The notes beneath the pieces are model-generated. The model searched no databases and was not told the DNA's origin. It saw only the letters and a list, made by a program, of their open reading frames with translations. This document shows, one piece after another, positions 12,325 to 23,800 of a stretch of 64,000 nt of DNA (position 1 is its first letter; every line of letters begins with the position of its first letter). Position numbers and translations under genes: made by a program. Location: assembly GCF_901709675.1 (NCBI RefSeq), contig NC_051089.1, positions 14,683,976 through 14,747,975 of the forward strand, given 5' to 3'. Source of the DNA: Syngnathus acus. Its lineage: Eukaryota; Chordata; Actinopteri; Syngnathiformes; Syngnathidae.

Positions 12325-15300
12325 ATGACATCTTCCAAAAATGCAAGAGGAGTCAACTTGACAGCGATTACACTTCTTCTTTGCCTGTCGTCGGTTATAG
12401 GTAAGTTTATTTGTCTCGCTTTACATGAAATGGCCTTTGCTGACGACTGTAAATCCAAAGTGTTGCATTGATTAAATGTGCCATTTACAAAATAAACTAT
12501 CTGAACCACGCAACATAAGTTTCTTGTAATGTCATTTTTAAAAAAAATAATGAAACCACTTCATTGGCCATTTCTTTATGACTTGTATCCTTTGAGTCAA
12601 TGTTGACAGTAGGATTTTGAAAGTATGAAATTTGAATATGATCGTGCACACTTCTCAGTTGTTTACGAGCTTAACTTGTTTACAGGAAATGCATTTCCAC
12701 TTATTTGTTTTTCTCTGACAATATTACATTGTTACAGAATTATTCTATTCCCTAATGGAAACGTTGTCTAGAAACAAATAAGGTCATTTATGGTTATTTA
12801 CAACATGTTTTCATTTGTATCAGTGGACATCCTTGCATGTGCAGTGCTACAGATGGTGAGGACAAATAGCGCCATATGTGCTCGTGTCTGGAATTAACAT
12901 AAAGCAGTTGTCTGCTCACCTAACCTGAGATCAACCTGGGAATGTCCTGCCAACTTCCTGCACCTGCACACTTCGTTTGCCCAAAATAGTAACCTAACAT
13001 GTCTGGGCTGTGCAGAGTGCCATTGTCTGGTGCTAGTCCACCGTTATGACGTCACGTAGACATCCAGCACCTGTTGCACTGACAAATCACCTGCCAGTCA
13101 GGTCATTGGCAGCAAATATTGAGCAGTAAATTTGCCAGTGCGCTGTCATGTTGTATAACTGCTCGCTCCCTGCTCATTCTGTATGCTTCTCAAACACTTG
13201 GCTAATCCTACAATCTCTTAATCCCAGCCACACTCAGACACGTTTTTGTTGTCAATGCCTAAAATAGTACTCCGCTTTGTTGTGAAATAAAAATCCGATA
13301 CACAGTTGTAACATTGTTCCCAATTTTGAATTTAACAAGGTGCAAAAAAAAGGAAAGGTGATAGTCACTTGATTATGTGGTGTGTTTTTGTGCTGTTGTC
13401 ATAGACAGTCATAGAATAGAACGTGACATAACGGTCATTAAGCCACAGTTTGAAAGGTGGCTGGGTCAGCACGTGTCCCATCTAAGGTGGCAAAATGCAA
13501 GTCCCAGGCTTGAGCTCTTTGTACTGGAGCAATGAATTTGATCAGTTCACGATACAAATTGATGTCAAACTCATTCACCTAAGATGCCAGATTCTGCTGA
13601 GGGAGTAAATAACAACCTCGAATAGCGTTTTCAGATTATGACTCACAATCCGTGCCCTGCCACTCCCACTGAGCTTTTCTGCCTGATTTGGTGGAGCCGT
13701 CCGTCCAAGAAGTATGACTCACTTTCCTAGGACTTTATATTCACTACCAAAATAACACGATGAACATCTTCAAATGTTTTCTTTTCCATCTGATTCTTCA
13801 TTTTGAATGTTGTGAGCCCATTCAGAGTATTCATCCACTTGAGATATATAAAGTTATCATTTGTTATGTTTTTTTTGTTTACTGCAAAATCTGTTGATGT
13901 CCTGCATTTTTCTAAATTATTTTGCAAATTGCAGAGAATGTTCAGGTGAATTGTTGCTTAAACCTGTAAACATATTGAGACGACAGTATCATCACAACAA
14001 AAAACTGCTAGGTCAAAAGTAACCCAAAGTGAGCGAAATAGCCAAACCAGCGTTGGGTCCAAAAGGGACCACCGACCCAATGTTGGGTTTGCATATTGGG
14101 TCAAGGATTTAACTCAACATTGAAACATTTTGAAATGATAATCAGCATCATTTTATTACTAACCTATTCTATAAAGAAAAAACAAATGCCAATGTCGCCT
14201 GTCAGTAGTCGCCAGAGCATGTGTTCAGCACAGTTTTTGCACCAAATATCCCTCGCAATCTGCTGGGTCAAAATTATTAACCCTACTTTGGGAATCTAAT
14301 GCGCTCAAAATCCACAGATACCCAGTAAGTGGGTTAGGAAAGGAAAAAAGTAAAAGTAAAGTCGAGTGACATTTACAGATGGGACGTTCAAATGAGGTTG
14401 AAATTGATTGGCATGTAATTATTATCCATTTCAATATTGCTGCTTTTTTATAATCTCCTAGGTGACTACTGTGACGTGAATAATTGCCATAATGGAGGAA
14501 CGTGCGTGACAGGGGTAGGAGATGAACCCTTCATCTGCATCTGTGCAGACGGATTTGCCGGCGACACATGCAACCTTACAGAGACGGGTAGGCCAAACAA
14601 ACCATCATTTGACGACAAACATTTGTATGAACATTATCCCCCTTGTTTGACTCAGGACCTTGCAGTCCCAACCCCTGTAAGAATGACGCGTCTTGCCAGG
14701 TAATCACTCCTACCAGAAGGGGAGACGTTTTCACCGAGTACATCTGCAACTGCAGGGCAGGCTTCGAGGGTGCTCATTGCCAAACCAGTAAGTTGCTTCA
14801 AACGTTATCGAGGCCTGAACAATCACTTTTGACACTCTGATGAAAAATGCGGCACTATCACACGAACGCTAATAGCAAAGACTGAATACGTGATTGAGGT
14901 CAGTGCTGTTAGATAGGATGTGTAGCCCCTGCAGTGGTCTCATGAAAGAAACCCTTTCACAGAGTTTTGTGGTCTTTCTGTTTGGCTAATTAAGTAAGTG
15001 AAAACCTCTCCAAGTCTCTTAGCATGCAGATGCCACCCACACCGGTTCTCACAGACTTAAACTTGACAAAAAAAAAAAAAAACTCAATTATTTTATTGAA
15101 TCCCTTCAAAATCCTCTTAACATAATGACCAAGAGAGCTTGCAGTCATTGCAGGGTTGTTTAAAATGATTAGAAGGTCAAAATGTTTTTTTCCTGGCTCA
15201 TTTGTGGTTCAATGACTGTAAATTGCTTGTATATAAAAAAGTGGAAGGTGAAAAGGTCGGATATGTAGCGTCAAAGAAAGTTTGAACTCACACCTTGATG

Positions 15301-18300
15301 ATATTACCAAAGAAATACTTGTTTTGGAGGAAAAGCTCCTCCCCGTAGTCCGCAGGCTGAACACCAATTGTGGTGTTTGTGCAGTCTGCTTCCTGTACCG
15401 CTTCTATTTCTGTATCAGATGTCATTGGCAGAAACCGTCTTGTGGTTTACGGTGTATAGTTATAGTCAGGGAGCTTTAGTTATAGCTTAAACTGTTATCT
15501 GGTAATAAAACTGCAGTTCTGGCAAATATGTGTTTTATTTTTTTAAAGCTATTTAGAGTTAATGTTATATATACTGTATAATTGTCTCTATGTTGTTTTT
15601 CAATGTTTAGTTTGGTACACGTGCTGCAGTGCTAGATTAAGAGCAAATCAGTCAGCCTATTTTGCAATACTGGCATTTGTTTCTAAGTTTTGACCAATCC
15701 TCTTAGTGGAGCAAGAATTGCACAGATCCATGTGGCATTACGTCAACCAGTCGTCTGCTTGAGCAGAGTCTTTTAGGCCATGTGATGCAAGGTAGCACAA
15801 CACAGTGCTTGCCATTGTTCTGCAGAGTTGTTGCATTTACACTGATTGTAGTCAACAAAATTAAGTTACTTAGACACTTGCACTAGTTAATTGGATCATT
15901 TTTTTACTATCAGTGAATCACAACAAAATATTGCTAAACATGAAGCCATTCCTAAGGACACCTTTCTCAGTAATATGTAAATGCTAGTTGACATCAACTC
16001 TTTAAAAAAAGGGTGAAAACTTTCCTTGAAAAAAAGAACCTGTTTGCAAGTTTTATATATTTGGGAATCACAGATGTGAAATGGTCAAAGGCTCGGGTAA
16101 TAAGTAATGAATCAGTGTAGAATCTGAAAAAAAAAAAATGCTATTCGGCCATATTTGATTCGGCAGAGGTTTATTTATTTATTTCTGAACCTAGACACGC
16201 TCTAGAGCGTCTTAGCTGGCTCCATGATAAAAAAATATACGAAGAAACAGAAATTGTATGTGGCCATATATGTACTCTAATAGAAGATGAGACTATCATG
16301 GTCAAAAGTACATTTTGCGTTCTGTGCTTTGAAAATAATCACGTCTTTATTTGCAGATGTGAATGACTGCGCCAACCGACCTTGTAAGAACGGAGGCCTA
16401 TGCAGAGATCTCGAAGGCGATTACTCGTGTCAGTGCCCGTCACCTTATGTTGGGAAGCAGTGCCATTTACGTACGTGCGCTTTGTAAAATATCGGCCCGT
16501 TCATTGTCATCAATTTATCGTATTCATTCTTTAAGTATTATATATTTATATATGTACTGTATATTCTAATGAGTTTCATGTAAGAGGCTCTGTTGGAAAG
16601 TCCAACCTCAGATTCTGGGTCCTGTGCTCTGGGAACATAGTGAGCCTGACCCCCTGACACAGGCCACTCTGTACAACTGGTGTTTTTTACGTCTCAGGTT
16701 GTATTTCTCTACTGGGAATGGAGGGAGGAGCAATCACAGAGTCCCAGATTTCAGCTTCTTCTGTGCACTATGGTATTCTGGGTCTTCAGCGCTGGGGCCC
16801 AGAGATGGCCCGCCTCAACAATCAAGGTATCGCCAATGCCTGGACATCAGCTGCCCATGACAAGAATCCTTGGATCGAGGTGAGAGAAGTTGTCATTCAG
16901 CCTCAGTGATACAGTAGCAAAGTGAAAAGAGTCATAACACCTCAGCACTTCTCGACGCCAGATTGACCTGCAGAAGAAGATGCGTCTAACAGGAATAATA
17001 ACGCAAGGTGCCAGTCGCATGGGCACAGCAGAATACATAAAGGCCTTCAAGGTGTCCAGCAGCTTCGATGGAAAGTCTTATACCACATACAGAATGGATG
17101 GACAGCGGAGAGACAAGGTTCGACCTTAGCTTAGTGCTACATGTACAGTTCATACGTATTGTGATACAACATTGTATTGCAGGTTTTGGTGGGCAACACA
17201 GATAACGACAGCACAAAGACCAATCTTTTTGACCCACCCATCGTGGCCCAGTACATCCGTATAATTCCTGTGGTTTGCCGAAAGGCGTGCACGCTGCGCA
17301 TGGAGTTGGTGGGATGCGAACTCAACGGTAAACACAGCAAAAACATCTCGTTGCATCTGAATTCTGCTGGTGAATAATAAGCAGCAGGTGACTGGCTAGC
17401 TTTTTAGCTAAACAACAGCCGCTTCTCTCAAAGTCTCAAAACATTGCCTCTGTTGCAGCAAATAAGCGACACCTCTGATAAATATCTTTAACATAAAAAG
17501 TAAACGAGTAATATTTTTCCGGAGAAAGCACGCTAATGCTAAGTTATCGTTAAATGTAGTGCTGGAATAAATGATTGATGCTTCAGTCGTCCTGGAATTG
17601 TGTTCATTACAAGCAAACAAGTCGGTTGAGAAGTCACACTGTTTATCATATCATCCACATACCAATCTTGCAAAACAACAAACCCAAGGAAAAAGCCAAT
17701 TTTATAATTGAAGAGGAATGTTTTTAATGTGACAATATGAGTGAAAATATTTGCAGTCACATGGTGTTATGTAGCACTGTGCGCGCTTCCTTGCACGCAC
17801 ACCATTATTCTTTCTGCCTTCTTCCTTTGTGTCCACTTTGGCTTTGGAAAGGGAATCATTCTCATTTTTATCTTTATACATAATTTCCTGGTGGAGGATA
17901 TTGATTAATCTCTTCTGTGGGTTTATTTATTCATCTGTTCTGCTTTTCCTCTCTTGGTTTTTCCATTCCTCCCTTCTGTCTGCTTCTTTATTCACAGTTT
18001 CTTCAAACACAACAGGGTGCTCCGAGCCAATGGGAATGAAGTCTCGGCTGATCTCAGATAGCCAACTTTCAGCCTCCAGCTCCTTCCGCACGTGGGGCAT
18101 CGATTCCTTCACTTGGCTGCCTCAGTTTGCCCGTCTGGATAAGCAAGGGAAGACGAATGCGTGGTCTCCTTCCCAAAACAACCGATCAGAGTGGATCCAG
18201 GTGACATATGATGCCGTGGGATAATGACTTTTTTGAATTTTCAAAAGGATTCATTGTTGATGTTTCTTCCTTAGGTGGATCTTGAGAAGACAAAGCGCCT

Positions 18301-18812
18301 GACGGGCATCATCACTCAGGGCGCCAAGGACTTTGGGGTGGTGCAATTTGTGTCTGTGTTTAAAGTGGCTTACAGTAATGATGGGGAGTCTTGGAGTCTG
18401 GTGAAGGACATTAACACAGACAGCGATAAGGTCAGTTATATCCATTCCATCATTTCTCTTAGTTTTTAATATATTTTAGAATTGGGAGAATGGGGCTCTC
18501 AGGTTCTTCAACGAGTATGTATGTACGGACCTTGCTTTGTGCAATTAGACTCAGTCATGCTGCATCATAAAAGAGCTGTCCTCAATTTGTTCCCACAAAA
18601 TAGAACAGAATGAATTCAAAACCGATTTTTTGTGTCACTAATAATTCATTCATTCCTCTTCCTCACAGCTTTTCCAAGGTAATATTGACAACAACAGTCA
18701 TATGAAGAACGTATTTGAGCCACCGTTCTATGCCCGATTTGTCCGAGTGGTTCCCTGGGAGTGGCACGAGCGCATCACCCTACGCATGGAGCTGCTGGGC
18801 TGCGATGACTAG
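12325..18812 (+). CDS. mfge8: Milk fat globule-EGF factor 8 (lactadherin), three EGF and two discoidin domains
   Basis: Ten exons: 12325-12400, 14462-14587, 14656-14787, 16357-16470, 16698-16879, 16962-17117, 17183-17327, 18016-18200, 18275-18430, 18669-18812. The sum is 1416 nt, 471 aa. Residues 1-26 form a secretion signal with core [10 protein letters not shown]. Three EGF domains follow (about 27-67, 69-111, 112-149). EGF2 carries the integrin-binding RGD at residues 89-91. Two F5/8 type C (discoidin) domains span Cys151-Cys307 and Cys312-Cys469. In the family, the discoidin domains bind phosphatidylserine on apoptotic cells or vesicles, and RGD binds alpha-v integrins on phagocytes. The three-EGF layout resembles EDIL3; the position beside abhd2 and rlbp1, as in mammals, favours mfge8. 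An in-frame upstream acceptor exists for exon 8. The mfge8a/b paralogue was not decided. Confidence 0.9.
13047..13054. promoter_or_regulatory. Perfect CRE octamer in mfge8 intron 1
   Basis: TGACGTCA about 650 bp downstream of mfge8 exon 1. It sits in TTATGACGTCACGT, so CRE and E-box-like CACGT sequence overlap. Confidence 0.4.
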
Positions 18813-19393
18813 AAATTCAACTTTCTTTCTCAGAGGTATCACTACAGTATATTTCATTTGATCAGCTGCTCCTCTGACAAAGTTTACATGGCACTGTATA
18901 ACGCTCTGGAGGAAGATCATCTTGGCGGAATAGCTGAAACGTTCACATTCTTTGTGTGTGTGTGTTTTTGTGTGCGTGTGTATGTTTTTAATGCTTTGAC
19001 TTTGCATATTTCTACGGTGTATCTACACTCTAAATTGTATTATGTTAAAATCTTACAATTAATCCACTGACTTTGACATGTACAAGCCTCCATGCTAATT
19101 CTGCTGCTGTTGAGTTTAAGAACACACACGTGTTGTAACAAGCAAAACATCATTCTCAAGGACAACTTTTATTGCACAAGTGGAGCACAAAGTAGCATGA
19201 CGAAGCGTGGTTAGTACGATGCGGCTTTTGGTCCGCTGTGATTCCTGTAGATATAGTACTTTTTGTTTACATATTTCAGATGTATTTCTTATTCATGCTT
19301 TGGAAAAAAAATATTTGGATGCAACAATTTCACAGCACAAAATGTGTAGAAAAGTAAGGATGAAACGTTTTTGAAAATTTATTCTTGAACTAC

Positions 19394-19399
19394 AATAAA
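19394..19399 (+). terminator. mfge8: mfge8 polyadenylation signal
   Basis: Canonical AATAAA 580 bp after the mfge8 stop, in a region otherwise free of exons. It implies a 3' UTR of about 600 bases (18813 to about 19415). Confidence 0.6.
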
Positions 19400-19462
19400 G
19401 GTCATTGATTAATAATGACTATTCAATCTTGTTTCTTGTCGTGCATTTAGTATTGTATATTG

Positions 19463-19464
<2 letters not shown>

Positions 19465-19527
<63 letters not shown>

Positions 19528-19530
19528 CGC

Positions 19531-19616
<86 letters not shown>

Positions 19617-19620
19617 CACA
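19465..19620. repeat. (CT)n microsatellite with (CGCT)n interruption and (TA)n tail
   Basis: A pure CT dinucleotide run of about 135 bp is interrupted by five CGCT-type units near 19524-19543 and passes into TA repeats at 19601-19616. It starts about 65 bp after the mfge8 polyadenylation signal. The long reading frames across it (Arg-Glu or Leu-Ser repeats) are artefacts. Confidence 0.97.
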
Positions 19621-20199
19621 CCGCATCTGAGTTTCTATAGCAACAAGCGGTGGCCTTGATTTTTGAGAAAATCTGCAAGTTATCATGGTCTAGAAACGCA
19701 AACACGCACGCACACAATGCTTTCTTGGATCATTCAATAAAAATTCAACAAAAAAAAATGTTAACACGTGTTATTTATTACTTGCTTCAACACATCCACA
19801 TCATTACTGGATCATTATTATTACGTTTAGAAAAAAGAAGTGCAAAAACTGCCAATTACTATAGTAGTAGGCTTTATAAAGCCTGAAACATTAAACATTG
19901 TCACATGACATTCAACTGCCAATTATGGCGTTAGCGAGCTATTTTTAGTAGTACAATTATAAAATGTATACGGCACGGATATTTGCAGATGTCCTGATAT
20001 TATTTTACACTTGTCTGAAATTATATTATTAATATTTTTTAAAACATTTTTTCAACGGTTATTCAGGTGAAAACATGTTATGATTTGCAAAGCCAAAAAC
20101 AGAAGAAAACCAACAACATGCAAATACAGCTCAGAAAATAAATTGTCGAGTTTGTCATTCATTCATTCCGACGTAACCGATCGTTTGTTTTACGTCAGG

Positions 20200-20439
20200 A
20201 CCCGATCTCGCCATGCACATGCGCAGTGTCGATTCATGATGAACAACTATCGCCACCTCGCCACGTACTATTCGATGCAACCAAACTTCCAGTTACTTTG
20301 ACAGACGTGCGGATTGACCAATGAGAAAGAAATGCTACGACTTGCACCTCCCATGAGCGGACTAACAAGCCACTTGCCGACAGAGCTCCGGCAGTGGAGG
20401 CGATTATTAAAGCAAACAATGTTTTACACCCAAAGTAAC
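20200..20439 (+). promoter_or_regulatory. nucb2: Probable nucb2 promoter and non-coding exon 1
   Basis: CAAAGTAAC|gtgagt at 20439/20440 is a strong donor that would join a leader exon to the coding exon at 20870 (acceptor TCAAG just before ATG). Upstream are an NRF1-like CATGCGCAG (20218-20226) and a CCAAT box (20318-20322). CpG density is locally higher than in the flanks. The transcription start itself was not located. Confidence 0.55.
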
Positions 20440-20570
20440 GTGAGTATACAATAAAGACAGATTTATTCGCTTTTGTTATGCATGTTAAACCGTGACTTTA
20501 TTGTAGACACTAACAGAATGAGATAGGAATATGATATAATTTGTAGTTGCATGGGGGTTCAGTAGCTAAA

Positions 20571-20670
20571 ACTGTCAGTGGCAGTGCTAAGGCTTATATT
20601 AACAGTAGCTTTTGGATTTCATCAGACAAGGTGTGATGAAATAACAAAAAACATAGGCCACAATGCCATT
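20571..20670 (+). repeat. 100-bp duplicated block, copy 1, nucb2 leader intron
   Basis: It starts ACTGTCAGTGG and ends GGCCACAATGCCATT. The second copy lies 149 bp downstream with only scattered differences. Each contains the inverted repeat ATTTCATCA/TGATGAAAT around a 9-base loop. Confidence 0.9.
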
Positions 20671-20719
20671 CTAGGTCGTCCTAAAGGTTTGATATTAATT
20701 GTTTTTAAAACTCTTAAAA

Positions 20720-20819
20720 ACTGTCAGTGGTAGTGCTAAGGCTCATATCAACAGTTCCCTTTGGATTTCATCAGACAAGGTATGATGAAATGACAAAAAC
20801 CACAGGCCACGTTGCCATT
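20720..20819 (+). repeat. 100-bp duplicated block, copy 2, nucb2 leader intron
   Basis: Second copy, ending 50 bp before the nucb2 start codon. It is followed at once by a perfect 16-bp palindrome ACTCATATATATGAGT (20820-20835). The hairpin arms are identical to copy 1. Confidence 0.9.
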
Positions 20820-20869
20820 ACTCATATATATGAGTTTTTGTTCAAACTTCTTATGTCTCCAATGTCAAG

Positions 20870-23800
20870 ATGTGGTGGAGTCGTGTCAGCTGGATTCTGG
20901 TTCTGATGCTGGTCCAGCTGCTCACTTTAGAGGCTGTTCCCATCAGTAAGGACAAGACCAAAATGACGGAGCCAGAGGTGAAAATTGAAGATGCTCCTGC
21001 TAGTGTGGTAAGCTTACAGTTGTCTTATGTTTGTGAAATGTCAATGTAAGGAAAGGCATATATTAAATCCTTTGTTGAATAAACCGCTCAGTGCTCTATA
21101 GAATGATTTGAATGAAGATGTCAAACTCTGAGATAGACCATTTAAATAAATAACAGTTTGAACACACACACACACACACGTAAGACACACGTAAGACACA
21201 CTTAAACTTATTTGTCACCCTGAGTTAAAGTTTTTGGTAATACCAACGTTTAAAACTAAATATGATGAATCATTGTGTATTTAAACATCAAATGCAACTT
21301 TGTGTCCAGTAGTGTACGTTCGTATTCATCGGTGTATTGTGTGCCATAATTACACTGTATAATCACAAAATATATCTTTTTTTAACCTTTGATTGTTTCT
21401 TCTGGGAAAGGACACTGGGCTCCACTATGACCGTTACCTCAGAGAAGTCATCGATTTCCTAGAAAAAGATGAACATTTCAGAGAAAAACTCCACAATACA
21501 GACATGGAAGATATCAAGGTAAAGCCCTCTTAACTCTGTTCTTATATCTTCATCTAGAAGTGTGTGTGTGTGGGGGGTGTATTATATCGCATGAGGAAAA
21601 CAGATTTCAGAATTTCATATGCAAGCTCAAAAGAAATGAGATGTCACTCTGACGCTACAGTGTCAGAATTCATTCAACTGTGTGTGCGTGTGCTTGTGTG
21701 TATGATGTGGCTTGAGGAAAACAGATTTCAGAATTTCCTATGCATGCTCAAAAGAAATTAGAGGTCACTCTGACGCTACAGTGTCAGAATTGAACTCTGA
21801 AAGCTGCAGTTCAAGCCCTCTTTCTGACCCCTATTTTTTCTCATCCTGTATGAAAGGCAGAAGAAAAACTTGAAATAAAAAAAAAGAGAGAAGTCATGGT
21901 GTTTTTGTGTTTGGGCTGTTTTTGCTACAACCCTTACATTGAATAATGTTTACCTCCAGCAAGGTAAACTCGCCAAAGAGCTGGACTTTGTCAGCCACCA
22001 CGTTCGAACCAAACTGGACGAGTTGAAGAGGCAGGAGGTTAGTCGACTCAGGACCCTCATCAAGGCTCGGCATGATCTTGAAGGTGGAAACGGTACGTTA
22101 AGTGTGGGGTAATAAAACACGTTTATGTTCTATAAAATGCTGTAACTGTACACGTGTCATTTCAATAGATATCGCAGTGGACCACCAGGCTCTCCTGAAA
22201 CAGTTTGAATACTTGAACCACATGAACCCACACACATTCGAAGTGGACGACCTGGATCGCCTAATAAAATCGGTAAGTTGGGCGCCCGGCAAAAATGTTT
22301 GCATGCTTGCTCCCTAAATTGTAAGACGCTGCTTTGTGAATGATTTGTGGTCACACTGTGAGGAATATCTTTGGATAGCAATGCTTGGAAACTGACAGGT
22401 TGACTCAATTAGCTAATTTAGGTATTAAAAAAAAGACAAATTATCCATTTAAAAAAAATTAATTTATTATTACCGTAATTTCCGGACTATAAGTCGCTCC
22501 GGAGTATAAGTCGCACCAGCCATAAAATGCCCAAACATGTGAAAAAAACCATATATAAGTCGCTCCGGAGTATAAATCGCAATTTGGGGGGCAATTTATT
22601 CGACAAAATCCAACACCAAGAACAGACATGAACGAGCAACAACAGGCTAAACGATACGGTATGCTAACGTGACAAACACAAACAAGGAGCTGAGAACGGG
22701 CCTGACGTAACATTCTGTTATTTAAAAAAAACTATTACATAAATAACATGTTTATAAAACCATCTGTGTCACTCCAAATCATTAAATCCATTGATCAAAT
22801 TTCTCGTCCTTTATGTCATCCTGGTGACAGAGGACATGTCCAGAGGATATGGCGCTTTAAAGTGTTAATTACTTTATTTGATTTTTTCTCTCTATTTTTC
22901 ACGTTTTGAATATGTTCAAGATAAAGATATCAAAGCATGTGAAGTGATCAACTATACTAAAAATAACATGTAAAGTGGTCAACTATACTTGTAAGTAAGT
23001 GATGTGTTAATGATCAAGTAAAAATTTGTGAAAAAAACATATATAAGTCGCTCCTGAGTATAAGTCGCCCCCCCACCCAAACTATGAAAAAAAACGCGAC
23101 TTATAGTCCGAAAGTTACAGTATTAAAAAAAAAAAGACCAAAATGCTTTGGCCCTTGCTAAGTCAGTGTTCAAAGAAATCTCTTGTGCACTATTACTGGA
23201 CTAATTGAACAATTTTGCCATGTCGTTTCTATATCAAGGCCACAAACGATCTGGAGAACTTTGACAAAGAGAGGCACGAGGAGTTCAAGCGTTATGAAAT
23301 GATGAAGGAGCACGACAGACAGGAACACTTGAAGACGCTGGATGACGACGAACGAAAGCGAGAGGAGGAGCACTATGAGGAGCTGAGGAAAAAACATGCT
23401 GATCACCCCAAAGTCAACCACCCGGTAAGTCTGGCTCGTTATGTTTGGTTCAGGTATAATGTTTTGTGAGTCTGTCTGTGTAGGGGAGAAAAATAATCAT
23501 CAAAATTTAGCATCATTTGTAGATTATATTGAAAATGTTGAAATGAGATGTTACTTTTGTAGGGTAGCCAGAATCAACTCAAGGAAGTGTGGGAAGATAC
23601 AGATGGCTTAGACCCGGAAGATTTTGATCCCAAAACTTTCTTCAATTTGCACGGTAAGTCATTCTTTCCCTGTGACAGGTTCACTCCGTTCAATAAAACA
23701 CACAGACGCACACAAACACACACTTGGGGCATCTCATCTTTGACTTCCTCTGCCTGATGCAGACACCAACGGCGATGGCTTCTTTGATGAACAGGAACTG

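Noticed and set aside
19405-19717. Several open frames of 66-102 aa, on both strands, across the CT repeat
   Set aside because: Pure Arg-Glu or Leu-Ser repeats created by a dinucleotide microsatellite; no gene context.
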